A DNA stretch of 64,000 nucleotides from Prorocentrum cordatum (GCA_963575745.1 CAUYUJ010004603.1:331157-395156); one strand, 5' to 3'; positions 10,850 through 22,380 are shown, numbered from the stretch's first letter. Program-made: numbers and translations. Notes: a model not told the origin generated them from the letters alone.

Positions 10850-11515
10850 CCTGTGACGCCAGAACGATGGGAGGGGTAAAGCTAGAAAGGCAGGACGGCA
10901 CATCTTTTTCGCGGCGCCATCACTGCGGGGGTGCGTCTACGGCAGCCGCCGCAGCCGTGGCCCAACGATCACCGTCGGCTGGCTAGTCTGCTTCCAACCC
11001 TCCTCCACCCTGCCGTTCCCCAGCCCCGTCCAGGCAGAGGAGAGATAGCAGAGGGAGGGGGGAGAGGGAGGTCTGTTGCATGTGTTATGCGTTATGTGGT
11101 GTTAGAAGTTCTGGGATGTCGCATGCAATTTTGGGGGGTCCCCCTCCTCCTCGTCCCCCTCCTCCTCTTGCCTCCTCTACCTCCCTCGCCCATTCCTTGT
11201 CACTCGCATTGCCTCCGCTGGACTCCCAGAACTCAGAATCATGGCCTCGGGCATTCCTTGCACTGCCCGATACACCCTCCCCTCGAGGGAGAGTGGGAAA
11301 GCGAGCGAAAGAGATCCCGTCCTCATCCTCCCCCTCTTCCGCCTCCTCTTCGTCCTCCCCCGTCCTCGTCGCCCTCCCTCCCCCTCCCTCCCTCCACGAA
11401 CGTGCGTTGGAGCCACTGCCCAGGGGTCTCCCGCTGCGTTAAATTACGCTGCTGGCTTCCCCTCTCCGTGCAGGACCGTGGAAAATAGAAAGCGAGTGCG
11501 GGATGCTGCCCTCCC
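10850..11515. other. No gene recognised
   Basis: Moderately complex sequence passing into CCT/TCC-rich DNA. ORFs on both strands show Pro/Ser/Arg bias without recognisable motifs. Confidence 0.5.
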
Positions 11516-11760
11516 CGCTCTCCTCCTCCTCCTCCTCCTCCTCCTCCTCCTCCTCCTCCTCCGCCTCCTCCTGCTCCTGCTCCTCCTCCTCCTCCTCCTC
11601 CTCCTCCTCCTCTTCCGCGTCCTGGTGGCACCTGTGCCGCTGGGAACCCTTCCTAGAAAAACAGGCGGGTAGCAGCCCGATCGTCACTCCTCCTCCTCCT
11701 CCTCCTCCTCCTCCTCCTCCTCCTCCTCCTCCTCCTCCCTCCCCCCTCCCCTCCCATCCG
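11516..11760 (+). repeat. CCT trinucleotide arrays
   Basis: Two CCT runs, about 11518-11625 and 11688-11745, separated by about 70 bp of unique sequence. Confidence 0.95.
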
Positions 11761-12409
11761 CACTTCTCCCGTCCAGAGGAGCAGGAGAAGGGGGAGGAGG
11801 AGGAGGCGTGCCGCAGGAGGGGCCGAACCTCCTGGCCGGAGGAGGCACCCCTGCTGTGCGGCGGCCGCACCTCTTGGACGCCTCCGCTGGACGCCCCCGC
11901 TGAAGCCCTTGGACGCCCCCCGTTGGACGTCCCCGCTGGAGGCCCGCGAAGACGACGGCAACTTGGTGGAGCCCCCTCCCCTCGCCCGACCCCCTCGCTG
12001 GACGCCCGCGATGCGTGGCGGCCGAGGCCCGCCCGAGAGCGCTCCGCCCCCGCACCTCTCGGCCGGACCCCCTGGGGGTGGGGCTACCGCGGCGCGGCGG
12101 GTGCGGCGGGCTCGCGCCCGTGCCGCGGGCGCCTCAGGATCTTCATCTTGAGGACCTGCATTGGTCTGCATTGCGGCGCGCGCTGGTCTGCACTACGGCG
12201 CGCTTCCTCCCCAAAACAGCGGTTGCGCTCCGGCGGTATCACTTTTTGTCGCTGAGCGGCTGGCCCTGGCTGGCTGTCTGGCGCCTAGGTTGTCGCCGTC
12301 GCCGCGCCGTCGCCGTCCGTCTTCTGGGCCTGGTTGTCTGTCTGGCGGCTGTTGTCGCCGACGCCGCCCATCGCCGCCGTCCGTCGCCGCTGCACAACAT
12401 AGATTCCCC

Positions 12410-13090
12410 TTTCTAAAAAGAGAATCGATTCGAACACCGCCCCTGGGATGGTCCTACCCCTGTTTCCGTATTGCGATTCACAGATTATTTGTCCGATCGT
12501 CCATCCTAAATTTGATTTCGTACCATCTCGCGGAAACTGGTTTCGACCCCCGCGTCATCCTTTGCAACAAACTATACGCGCACACCCGTTTATCAACAAC
12601 CATATGTTTTCAAACATCCCTTGTAAAATCAACTTGACGAAGTAAACACGCGCACGTCGTCGCGCGCTTGCCGAAATTATTCAAACAACATTGGTGTCAT
12701 AAGGATCTCAAAAATCAGCTGTCCTAAAAGCATATAAACGGCACATGGTTACGCAACACATATGTTGTTGAACTTGCCGCTTGTTTCGCATTCTGAATAG
12801 TACCATCAGATGTTTAATAAACAGAAGAACCTACCAAACCAGCTTCGCGCGCCTATGGCGGAATCGTTCGAACGCCCATGAGCGCGTGCGGTCGCGGAAA
12901 TCATGTTGGAAAACATGGGGACGAAATGCACGCGCGGGTGTCGTCGCGCGCGCATGCCGCGCTTGCTGGAATCCGTCAAAAACCTCCATTTCCGTGATCA
13001 TTTCAAAACCGAAAATCGCGGAAACATAGAAAAACAAAGCCTCGCAACAAGAACATCTGGGATCGCGCTCTTGCGAACTCTTGAGAGCAG
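12410..13090. other. AT-richer island without a recognised gene
   Basis: Base composition falls well below the surrounding GC level across about 650 bp. The motif CGTCGTCGCGCGC occurs twice, about 280 bp apart (near 12655 and 12935). ORFs are short with no motif. It could be an old insertion or a non-coding element. Confidence 0.4.
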
Positions 13091-13659
13091 AAGAGCATGA
13101 TCCTGCATCCCAGCCAGGGTCCATGCAGCCCTGGCCCTGCAGGAACCTGCAAGATCCGGCGCTCTGACTGACCCCCGCTTGCCTTGACCCTGGTCTCTCG
13201 AGCCCCGGGTGGAAGGGCTTCTTTAGAAGACCGGGGCATCCGTAGAAGCGCCCGGGGGCGTCGTAAGGAGCCAGGAGGGCGCTGAAGCCCACCCTCCTCG
13301 CGCCACGCCGCCGGCTCCTCTGGGATCGAGGACGCGGACTTCGAGGGGGGAGGGTCGGCATCGGGGGTATTAGATGGCGGCTCTTGCGAGGCCTTCGTGG
13401 GAGAAGCGGTCAGCCACACTCCCCGAATTGGTGCCCGAATAAACTCCAGATTCACCCAAAGAAGCCGGAACAAATAGGCGGCCGTTTTTTTTACCTATGC
13501 CCCTGCAGGCGCCCCAGCCCCACGGAGGGGAGGCATGGGTAAAAACCTGCCCTCGGAAAGCCAAAATTGCAATTCAACCCGTGAAGCCCGTAACCCGGAG
13601 GTGGAGCCAGGATTAGGGGGGCGATCGCCAATTCAAGGGGAGGAGGATCAAGGGGAGGA

Positions 13660-13850
13660 GGATCAGGATCAAGGATCGAGGCTCGATGGGAGGATGTTCA
13701 AGGGTCCAGAGTCAAGAGGATTTAGGCTCCGGACGATCGAGGAGAGGAGGATCGAGGGTGAGGAAGATCGATGGTAGGAGGGTCAGGATCGAGGATCGGG
13801 TTCGAGGGGGAGAGACTCGAGGCTTCAGCCTCGACACTCGAACCTCCTGC
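13660..13850 (+). repeat. Degenerate GGATC/GGAGG tandem sequence
   Basis: Repeated AGGATCGAGG and GAGGAGGATC words with no fixed period. Confidence 0.6.
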
Positions 13851-13924
13851 TCCAATCGCCAAAATCTTGAGCAGGGACCGTCCCGGCATTCCTATAGTCA
13901 TACCATGAAATCCTCTTAGAACCC

Positions 13925-14090
13925 AAAAATATTCTAAGAGCAAACACAGTGTACTTAGAACATAAGCCCGATGTGTTAAAACAAGACAGAACATAAGCCC
14001 GACGTGTTAAAACAAGACATTCCCAGCCAAAAATGTTCTAAGAACAATATCGTAGGAACCACAAAAAGTTCTTAGAACATTGCTTGGTGG
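13925..14090. repeat. Short tandem and inverted repeats
   Basis: A unit of about 33 bp containing AGAACATAAGCCCGA and GTGTTAAAACAAGACA occurs twice in tandem near 13955-14015. TTCTAAGA and TTCTTAGAAC words recur in both orientations. Confidence 0.6.
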
Positions 14091-14127
14091 GGCTATAGGC
14101 GAGCCGGGACGCTTCGCCACTGCCTGA

Positions 14128-14472
14128 AAATCCGCTCAGAAGCTGCCCGTGGACGCCACCAGTGCTCCGACGGTCCTGGAGCCTGGAGCGGGCCCCGCAG
14201 ATGCCCGCGCAGGGGAGCCACGGCCTCGATCCACGAGCCTCCTCGCCTCGGAAGGCGGCATCTGTTGGCGGCGCGCACAAGGGGGTGGGGGGAGGGGGGA
14301 GGGCTTCTTAGAAGGAGGCTGCTTCTTAGACGGCGCCGGCCTTACATCTATAGAGAAGGCCCGCGCCTTCTAAGAAGCAGGGGAGCTTCTGAGCCCCACC
14401 CCCCTCTGCGCGTGGCTGAATCTGGGCCTCCTGGGAACCGAACATGACCACCCTTCTCCAGGGGTCACCTCC
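14128..14472 (+). repeat. Segmental duplication of 22785-22953, interrupted by an insertion
   Basis: Matches 22785-22953 (GCTCAGAAGCTGCCCGTGG, CCTGGAGC-GGAGCGGGCCCC, GGGCCTCCTGGGAACCGAAC) and then runs into repeat family B in both places. This copy carries an extra 155 bp at 14265-14419. Confidence 0.85.
14265..14419. mobile_element. MITE-like insertion with 5-bp target duplication
   Basis: 155 bp absent from the paralogous segment at 22785-22953, flanked by ATCTG at 14260-14264 and 14420-14424. The empty paralogue has a single ATCTG at 22900-22904. The ends are imperfect inverted repeats: left TTGGCGGCGCGCACAAGGGG, right inverse TCAGCCACGCGCAGAGGGGG. The interior contains CTTCTTAGAAG and CTTCTAAGAAG words. 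Confidence 0.8.
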
Positions 14473-14603
14473 TTGCCGTCGCTCGGACGTCCATCTTCTG
14501 TGCATGTGTGCGGTCTCGTGCGTTTTTGTTTTTGCTGCTCGAGGGTCCAGGATGCTCCTTCATGGCTCCCGCCGAGACAAAACGCACACGTCCGAGCGAG
14601 GCC
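14472..14603. repeat. MITE-like repeat family B, copy 4
   Basis: Full copy: TTGCCGTCGCTCGGACGTCC to CACACGTCCGAGCGAGGCC. Part of the larger duplication shared with 22785-23082. Confidence 0.75.
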
Positions 14604-14784
14604 GAAACCTCCGGCAGCGCCCGCTGGCGGGCGCGCCCGGCGCCTCGGGCCACCTCCAGGGCAACCCCCTCGGAGGCCTCCGTGGGCCCCCCGGGCTCCG
14701 AGCACGGCGGAGTCGCGACGTGACGACGACCTCTGCGCCGGTGCCTTCGGGAGCGGCCCAGGAGGGGGGGGGTGTCCTTAAGAG

Positions 14785-14952
14785 GGGGAGGGGTTCAAGT
14801 CATGACCGGCGGCACGTGCGCGGCCCTGCGGGGGGGGGGCCAGGAACTCAGTGAAACCAGAAGAGGCGCCATGGAATCTTGGGAGATCTCGTGGCCCCCG
14901 CCACGATACCCACGCACCCCCAGTCCTCGCCCCCCTCTTTGCCGCCCCCGAG
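14785..14952 (+). repeat. Dispersed repeat family F, copy 2
   Basis: CATGACCGGCGGCACGTGCG, GTGGCCCCCGCCACGATA and CCCCCTCTTTGCCGCCCCC match the copies at 6145 and 55326. Confidence 0.7.
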
Positions 14953-15261
14953 GTCTGGCACCACGTGGATGGTTCGGCCGAGAACGGTCCGGGTCAGAGT
15001 CGGACCAAGGCCAGAAGAGCATCCCCCAAGAACATACATGAGATGAACATGACTTTCGAGGGTACCCTCCCCAAGATGCACGAGAGCATCCAACAAACAC
15101 GAAGAACACGGGGGCACCCTCCCCGAGCCGACCCCGATCTCATACCCCGGTCCGACACATTCCGACATCGCAGGTCGCTCGGTAACAACCGACTCCAAGC
15201 CGCTCGCGGCACTCAACGTGAACAACCGCACAAGGGCCGTCCCCACGTCGACACGGCACGA

Positions 15262-15860
15262 ACCTATTGGCATGGCGAATTCACAACGCCAAGCTCGGGT
15301 ATAGGGGAACGAAAAGTGGCATAAACATAAAAACTCGGAGGTCCGCGCGGGTTTCTCGGATCGGCGCTGGACCCCCCTCCCTGGCGCGCGGAGCGCGCCA
15401 GGGGTGGCGCCGGAGGCGCCGCCAGGGGGCCCCAGCGCCGATCCGAGAAATCCACGCGGACCTCCGAGTTTTTATGTTTATGCCACTTGTTGTTCCCCTA
15501 GGGTAGCACATCCCACGCCGAGGGAGTGCCAACCCGCGGATATGACAGGACCCTCGCGGGGCGCGGGCTGCCCCACGGGGCGAGAGGGGCCCTCCCTGCT
15601 CCTCCTGTCCCTCCCAGGCTCCAGCCTCCTCCTGCCCCTCTTCATCTAGTCCCTCGTCCCCATGCTCCTCTTGAATATCCTCCCCTGCCTCGCCTCCTCC
15701 TGCTCCTCCTGCTCCTCCTCCTCCTCCTCCTCCTCCTGCTCCTCCTGCTCCTCCTCCTCCTCCTCCTCCTCCTCCTCCTCCTCCTCCTCTGCAGCCTCCT
15801 TCTCCTCTTCTTCCTCCTCCTCCTCCTCCTCCTCCTCCTCCTGCCTCTCCCCTCCTCCTG
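15262..15860 (+). repeat. Segmental duplication of 19580-19935, with inserted MITE
   Basis: GGCATGGCGAATTCACAACG, GAGGGAGTGCCAACCCGCGG and GCGCGGGCTGCCCCACGGGG are shared with 19580-19935. Both copies then enter a CCT array (here about 15690-15845). This copy carries the MITE at 15302-15500; the other does not. Confidence 0.9.
15302..15500. mobile_element. Foldback MITE family C, complete copy
   Basis: 199 bp with near-perfect terminal inverted repeats of about 70 bp (TAGGGGAAC at the left, GTTCCCCTA at the right; interior GTGGCATAAACATAAAAACT mirrored). It is flanked by the 5-bp direct repeat GGGTA at 15297-15301 and 15501-15505. The paralogous sequence at about 19612 lacks it and reads GGGCA at the same point. 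Best-defined member of the family. Confidence 0.92.
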
Positions 15861-16134
15861 CCGATCGCGTCTTCCTCCTTCCTGCCCCTCCCCTCCTGGT
15901 CCCGCGCCCTCTCACCCGCCCGCCCACGGAGGCCCCCAGAAGGCGCGTGTGTGGGAGGGGGGGGGACACGCCCGCGGCGCGAGCCCGCGACGCCGGCAGC
16001 GCTCGGAAGAGGCGGATGGGGCAGGACGACGCGACGGCCGAGGTCCGGCTGGCGCGCCCGCCAAGAGCGCCCCACACCTCCGAGGGGTGGCGACAAACTC
16101 CGGGGGGGGGCACCAATGGCGCCCGAGTCAGCCC

Positions 16135-16480
16135 TCCCCCTCCCCTCCGCCCCCCCCCCCCCCCCTCCCCCACCCCCCGGGGAAACACGGGAAGAGAAGG
16201 GCGGGGGGCAGAAGGGGCATCAGTCGAGCGCTCGCCCATGCCACTCCCGAGCGGTCGCCCCTCCCACCCCCGAGAGGGGGGGGACAGAGGGAGGGCCCCT
16301 CGAGAATAGCTCACGAGGCAGGCCGCGTCGATTGCTGAAGAAAGAGAGAAGGCAGCATGCTCGAGAATGTACCCCCCCCCCATCCGGAGAGCGCCGCCCC
16401 CCCCCCCTTGCCCCTCCCCCAATCCCCCACTGCCCGCTTTCTCGCACCTCGTTCTCCATCGTCCTTCCTCCCCTTCCTCT
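16135..16480. other. C-rich/G-rich homopolymer-laden sequence, no gene
   Basis: Runs of C and G up to about 18 bases alternate with AGG and CCT words. ORFs are compositional artefacts. Confidence 0.5.
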
Positions 16481-16499
16481 TCCATCGCCCGCATCCTCT

Positions 16500-17190
16500 C
16501 TTCATCTCTCTGTCACACTCCGTTTCCATCTTCTCGATCCTCTGCTCCCTCAGCCTTCTCCTCCCTCAACCCAATCGCGTCGAACCGCATTTGGGCGATA
16601 ACGAAACGTCGCGGACCTCGTCGACCTTGCAAGCGTTCACCATGTCCTTGACGTCCTGCCTGATGCCATTCACCTATCGAAGATCGAGCGAGGGGATCAC
16701 ACACACACACACCGCTCTTTTGCTCAAGAGGCCGTCTGACACATAACACCAAGCCACAACACTGGATGACTATTTCCGCACTTCTGCTCAACGTGGAGTG
16801 AACAAATCCAATTCAAGCAACAGCATCCTCGGTCGCATGCGCGCGCGTGAGCTTCCTCGCACGCGTGAAGCGCAGAGCACTCGCACAGGTCTCGGGAGGG
16901 CGGGAAAGAGCAATGCAGGGCGGCCGCCAGCGGGAGGGAGGGAAAGACGCCAAATGGCGGAGCGGAAGCAGGAGGGCCTACGGAGTATCCGCACAGAACC
17001 TTTCACCTTGCGAACGTTTTTTTCATCGGCGTTTCAACACTGGGCGGAAGGGCGCCGGTGGATTCGCACCACAAGCTCGCTGGTCACGCTTTTAGAATCG
17101 TCGCGCTGCATACCGCCGAGGTGAGCACGTACAACGCGAGGATGGTTTTGTTGAGCTTGTTTATAGCGGGGCTCGTTTACGTAATTGAAA
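16500..17190. other. No gene recognised
   Basis: Complex-looking sequence without a supported ORF. A Pol III B-box-like word lies on the minus strand near 17063-17073, but a tRNA fold could not be built. Confidence 0.4.
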
Positions 17191-17194
17191 AATG

Positions 17195-17385
17195 CGGGGG
17201 GGGTGGGAGGCGGGGGGTCTGGCTCCGGACCTCTGCTCAGTGCGACTGTTTGCAGCAGTGCGTCCGATGGGAAGAACTCCAACAGGCGCCCAAAACAGCC
17301 AAGATCTACTCCATGGGGGGGGGGAAGGGGGTTGCGAGGGCCCGCGCCGATCGGCAAAACAACGAATCAGAAAACGAACACCTTG
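17195..17385 (+). repeat. Dispersed repeat family D, copy 2
   Basis: Matches 560-788 in direct orientation (GCGACTGTTTGCAGCAGTGC, CAGCCAAGATCTACTCCATG, GCGCCGATCGGCAAAACAAC). Confidence 0.7.
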
Positions 17386-17744
17386 CAAACAGGACGACCT
17401 GGAAAGGGGCATCCCGTTCGGGGTGGCCGACATTCAGCTCACACAACCTGCCGGCTTGCCCAGCGGGCCTGGCGTTGGGGCCGAAACCAACTACATGCAG
17501 CATACAGTCGAACTTGATTGGACAGGACACGCGAGAGGACACAAAACCCCTCCGAGGGTCACACTGCCATAGGAATGCAGGAGGCACGGGTCCCGAGACA
17601 CAGGACACAAAGGTGCCCTTGATTCGGCAGGGTCGACCTACCAATCTGGGCCGACTGTACTTCGTAGCCCTCCCTTGACTATCCCAAGACGGACCAGAGC
17701 GAGGCTGAGCTGGGGGGAGAGAGCTCGAGTCGAGAATCTCCGAA

Positions 17745-17865
17745 ACCTGGCGGCCCTGGGGAGCGTCTCGGGCCCGGCGCGCGGAGCGGCGCCAGGGGCG
17801 CCGCCACGGGGGCCCACGGCTCGGACCCAGGACAAATCCGCACGGAGCGCCAAAAGCGTATGGCT
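17745..17865. repeat. Foldback MITE family C, partial copy
   Basis: Centre and right arm only: GGCGCGCGGAGCGGCGCCAG and CCGCACGGAGCGCC. The left arm is too degraded to define. Confidence 0.5.
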
Positions 17866-18132
17866 GTGGTCTCCCTTGGGAGGCGCATTAGGCGTACGAG
17901 TACTGTATGTCTACCTGGGTGGCGCGCGTCCGAACCGAACATGTAGTATACCCGTCTTGCAGTGTATCCTTTCCCGAGCGGTGTGGCCAGAAACCGCCCA
18001 CCTCGGCGCATATACTAGAAGGTTTCTCGATGCGCGCGTCGCCCCTGGGGGGGCGACGCACACATGGTATAAGTATGTTGGGGTGACGCCGATTCCTTCT
18101 TCGTCGTTCACCCTCGTCCTGGCCCCGTCCGA

Positions 18133-18321
18133 CAGGCCTCGGAGCAAATTAGCGAACACTCATGATGCCACATTCGTCTGTCCACGGCTCCCCCCCACCC
18201 AATGCTCAAAGTTGGCGGTGGGTCTGCTGAGATGCACTTCGACCGCAGTTTCCCCCGCGCGTGCCAACGTTGAGGTTGGGGGGGAGGTGGAGCGTTCAGT
18301 AATTGTCTCCCTCTACCGTCT
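18133..18321 (+). repeat. Dispersed repeat family E, copy 2
   Basis: Direct match to 2150-2336; a shorter third copy lies at 18506-18562 (GCCAACGTTGAGGTTGGGGG). Confidence 0.75.
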
Positions 18322-18778
18322 CATCTTTTAGTTTACCCCGTCATTTGCAAATTGGCCGAGCGATTCTGTGGGTGAGGATTTCCGCGATACCATTATGATA
18401 TGATCTATATATATATATATATACAATTGTATATTTCTACCTGTACATATGTATGTATATATCACCCTTTTTAGTGTTCTGGCGCCCGGGTCGTCCCGCG
18501 ACTAATTTGCCAACGTTGAGGTTGGGGGGCAGGGGTAGTGCTCAGCAATTATTTCCCTCCACCGGATCTCACCTCCCGCCGTCCGCCCCGACCACTCCCA
18601 GAGACGGGCCCAGGCCTCCGAGACGCCCCACGCGCCAATCCTCCGCGCCACGCGCGGTGTGCCCTCGCCTCTCTCTCCGGAGCCCCGCAGGGCCTGGCGA
18701 CGCGCCCCCGGGGAGGCGCCCGCCCCGAGAGGAGAGGCTCGCCGTCGGCCCGCCTCTCGGAGCGCCGGAGGCCTGGTC

Positions 18779-18943
18779 TTAAGCCGGGCCTGTCCCCCTG
18801 CAGGCCGATTTGGGATGAAACATTCGAAACCAAAAAAAAAGCAAACACCCAAAACATGATCAAAAATACACCAAAAATAGTCCCCATACTATTTTTTGAC
18901 TATTTTGGAATACTCCCCCTGTAGAGGGACATGCCCGATTTAA
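18779..18943. mobile_element. TTAA-ended MITE family G, complete copy
   Basis: 165 bp, starting TTAAGCCGGGCCTGTCCC and ending GGGACATGCCCGATTTAA, so the ends are inverted repeats of about 18 bp with TTAA at both borders. The interior is AT-rich with long A and T runs. TTAA borders suit a piggyBac-type target, but this is inferred from the ends alone. Confidence 0.75.
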
Positions 18944-19579
18944 GCCTGATGTTCCGAGGCTCCCAGAGGCATCCTGAGACGGAGGGCGCCCCTCTCCCCA
19001 GCAAGCATGTCCCCCAAAGCCGAACATCGATCCTTGGATCTCGACGGCGGGCCGCCACACGCCAATACCAGGACCCCTCGAGGGGGTCTTCCTCGCTGGC
19101 ATTTCACCGGGAACGTGCTTGCCTCACTCGTAGACCGCGGGGAGCGCCACCGTGGTAGAATATGACCAACGACCGGCAAGGATCACGCGTGGAACAGTCG
19201 CAACGCAAAAATCCTGAGCTGACTTGGGGTTCTCTTGGGCGAGTCTTGGGCCGTCTCGGGGCGATCCTGGACACCTCTTGGGCCGTCTGGGGGGTCCAGA
19301 CGCTTGAGAGCGCGAGAATCTCAGAATCCCGGAAATCTAAGACTTCGCCTCTTCGGGCCCTCCAGGGGTGTCCCCTCGGAGCCGTCCCGGGGCGTTTTGG
19401 GAGCACCTTTCGGCGGTGGACAAACCTCCCTTTAGTGAACCTCCCCTTGCGGAAAACGGCCTGGGACCGAAACCGACGGACCTGGACCCGCAAAAATGAC
19501 GGCCGCGACGCCCTCTCGCGAACCGAAAACGGCCAACTCCTCAATCGACGCGTCAGGGTAGGAGATCTGTCCACCTCCG

Positions 19580-19935
19580 ACCTATTGGCATGGCGAGTTC
19601 ACAACGCCAAGCTCGGGCAGCACGTCCCACACCGAGGGAGTGCCGACCCGCGGATATGACGGGACCCTCGCGGGGCGCGGGCTGCCCCACGGGGCGAGAG
19701 GGGCCCTCCCTGCTCCTCCTGCCCCTCCCAGCCTCCAGCCTCCTCCTGCCCCTCCTCATCCTGTCCCTCGCCCCCATGCTCCTCTTGAGTATCCTCCCCT
19801 GCCTCTCCTCCTGCTCCTCCTCCTCCTCCTCCTCCTCCTCCTCCTCCTCCTCCTCCTGCTCCTCCTGCTCCTCCTCCTCCTCCTCCTCCTCCTCCTCCTC
19901 CTCCTCCTCCTCTGCAGCCTCCTGCCGATCGCGTC
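19580..19935 (+). repeat. Segmental duplication of 15262-15860 (empty site)
   Basis: Carries the same unique block and CCT array (about 19805-19915) as 15262-15860 but lacks the 199-bp MITE, preserving the pre-insertion sequence. Confidence 0.9.
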
Positions 19936-20212
19936 TTGAATATCCTCCCCTGCCTCTCCTCCTCCTCTTGCGCCGTCTGGGGGACCGTCTGGGGTCATCT
20001 CGGAGCTGTCCTCGGTCGCCTCGGGGCCGTCCCTCGGAGCTCTTCCGGGGAGCTCTGGTGCCGCTCCCAAGGGCCCTCCGTGGGCCCGCCGTGGCGCCCG
20101 GGGCTCGCCAGCGGCTCCTGGGGCGGGAGGCCCCCGAACCCGCAAGGCACGTTACGGATTCGTGTTGGATGGATCTATGCAGGTAAGTGCTTATATTCAT
20201 AAATAAGTGCAT

Positions 20213-20460
20213 GATCCCACCATCCCTCTGGGCGTCGGTGGTTTAGAGCGTTTCCTCTTCCATCCCTCCTTTTTCCCCTTCGGGGAGGGGTTTACCCCTC
20301 CCCCTACCCCCTCACCTGGACCTGGACGGGGGGTGGTCGCGAGGTGTCAGGGCGTCCAAAACGGCCTCGGCGAGGAAGCCCAAATCATTGGTTTTACTAA
20401 GATTTTGGCCCCATTTTGGCCTTTTGGGGGGGGGCACTAATTTACCCCCCCCCCCCCTCT
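20213..20460 (+). repeat. Dispersed repeat family H, copy 1
   Basis: Shared with 59571-59920: GGGCG-GGTGGTTTAGAG, CCCCTTCGGGGAGGGGT, CCCCTACCCCCTC-CCTGGACCTGGAC and AAATCATTG-TTTTACTA. CCCCTTCGGGGAGGGG can form a hairpin. Confidence 0.75.
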
Positions 20461-20479
20461 TGTTTGATCGATCTCCTCC

Positions 20480-20950
20480 AAGATGGCCCCAAGAAGCGCC
20501 GAGGAGGCCCCAAGCGGTACCAAGATGGCCCCGAGATGGCCCCAAGAGGCCCCCAAGAGGCCCCCAGGAGTCCCCCACAAGGATCCCAAGCGGCCCCAAG
20601 AGGCTCCCCCGAGGCACCCAAGACCCCGAAGAGGTCCCACGAGGTCCCACGAGGTCCAACGAGGTCCCACGAGGCCCCACGAGGTCCCAAGCGGCCCCAA
20701 GAGCTCCCCCGAGGCTCCCCTGGGAGGCCCCACGAGGTCCCAAGATGGCCCCGAGATGGCCCCAAGAGGCGCCCAAGAGGCCCCGAGGAGGCCCCCAAGA
20801 AGACCCCAAGCGGCCCCAACAGGCCCCCCAGAGGCACCCAAGACCCCGAAGAGCCCCCCAGGATCGCGAAGAGACCCCCAAGACGTCCCAAGAGACCACC
20901 AAGAATCGCCAAAGAGATACCCCAAGAGGCTCCGAGAAGCATCCAAGAGA
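20480..20950 (+). repeat. Degenerate GAGGCCCCAAGATGG tandem array
   Basis: About 470 bp of imperfect 10 to 15-bp units (GAGGCCCCAAGA, GAGGTCCCACGA, GATGGCCCCGAG). A shorter array of the same type follows the sister copy of family H at 59965-60055. ORFs on both strands are repeat translations. Confidence 0.85.
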
Positions 20951-21920
20951 CTTCTGGCCCTTGTGCTTGCCCTCCTCCTCCTCCTGTTCCTCCTTCCTCC
21001 TCCTACTCCTTCTCTTCCTCCTCCTCCTCCTCCTCCCTCTCCAAAAAAACAAAACGTCACTTTCATCCATCATCCCGCCTCCTCCTCATCCTATTCATCC
21101 TCCGTCTTCCCACTCCCTCATCCATCCATCCATCCACCTCCTCCTTCTCCTCCTCACTCCTTTGCACGGTTCGGCCGTCCCCCTCTTTGCTGCCGCACTT
21201 CCCAGATCACCTCAACTCGCCTGCATATCGTTTCTGGATGGGCTTGTGGGGATACTTTTTTGGTCGCGGCCACCAGCGAAGAGCGCAGGCGGCGAACAGG
21301 GTGTCCGGGCCGACGGGCAAACCTAATTAGCTACTGGGCGCAGCACGAGCCGAATCTGGTGGGGATACGCGAAGCGTCTAGAATAAATATATCTATATGT
21401 GTGTGTGTGTGCGCACATATGTGTATATGTGTTTGGGGCAGCGGAAGCCGAGGGTCGGCTCCACATTGCGCCCAGGCCCCGGCCAGCCAGAGGGGATCGG
21501 AGGGGACTGGCCGGCCCCCGTTGCGCCGACCCCGCTGCGCGCGCCCCGAGAAGAGGAGAGATCGGGCGGTCCTCCGTGATCCGGTCGCCATGCCCCACGG
21601 CCAGGTCCGGGTGGGCGTCGTTCCACGCCTGCGCCAACGGCTGCAACGAGCAGATCACGCGGGCATGTTACCAGCCTGGAACATATCCCTGTCCCTATGC
21701 TGGGCACCTCCTCATCACGATGCCAATCTTAGGGATCCCCCTTTTTTTTGAGGGCGAATCCCCAAGATTGTCATCGCCTTTTGGCGTGTCAATCTTAGGG
21801 ATAGGGATACGTTCGAGGCCGGTAAACATGATGGTCCGTGCCCCCCGCTCGCACGGGGAGAAAGGGCTCTTGCGCGCGAAGGCCTTGGGGCCTTTCGGCA
21901 AGGTCGTGCCGTGACAGCCT
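20951..21920. other. No gene recognised
   Basis: TCC-rich sequence to about 21150, then complex sequence with a short TG/CA stretch near 21395-21430. No supported ORF. Confidence 0.45.
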
Positions 21921-21924
21921 GCGA

Positions 21925-22075
21925 TTAGGTCGAGCCTGTCCCCCTACAGGGGGCTTCTGCGCGAAAAATAAAACATACTCGAAACGTACCCCCCAAATGC
22001 TAAAAAATAGTCAAACAAATCGTCCCCCGACTATATGCTTTTACTATTTTTGCAAATGGGGCACGCCCGACTTAA
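21925..22075. mobile_element. TTAA-ended MITE family G, second near-complete copy
   Basis: Begins TTAGGTCGAGCCTGTCCC and ends GGGGCACGCCCGACTTAAGC. AT-rich interior with TAGTCAAACAAATCGTCCC. Confidence 0.7.
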
Positions 22076-22239
22076 GCCTACGCGCTGACTCCTGACAGCA
22101 AGCGGATCGCTCCGAGCCTCGGACGATCGCGGCCTCCCGGCAGCTCAGGCCGCTCGACATCGGAGCCCACCTCGAAAACACCCGCATTGGGGGTCGCCGC
22201 CGCGTCCGCACGGCAGGGCAATGCCGTGACGACTGGTGC

Positions 22240-22380
22240 GCCAGCCTCCTCCTCCCTCCTCCCTCCTCCCTCCTCCTCCCTCCCTCCCTCCCTCCTCCCT
22301 CCTCCCTCCTCCCTCCTCCCGCCTCCCTCCCCCCTCCCCCCTCCTCCCTCCTCCCTCCCCCCTCCCCCCTCCCCCCCGAC
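22240..22380 (+). repeat. CCTCCCTCCT simple-sequence tract
   Basis: About 130 bp of CCTCCCTCC repeats on the plus strand. Confidence 0.9.

Noticed and set aside
14785-14805. GGTTCAAGTCATGACC as a tRNA B-box
   Set aside because: It belongs to dispersed repeat family F, whose other copies read GCAAATCATGACC.
17040-17130. tRNA-like stretch on the minus strand (GGTGCGAATCCACC)
   Set aside because: The B-box and T arm are plausible but acceptor and anticodon stems cannot be formed.
20405-20425. CCATTTTGGC resembling part of the dinoflagellate spliced-leader relic
   Set aside because: Only a 10-base core matches; the flanks differ from the leader and it lies in a repeat without a downstream gene.
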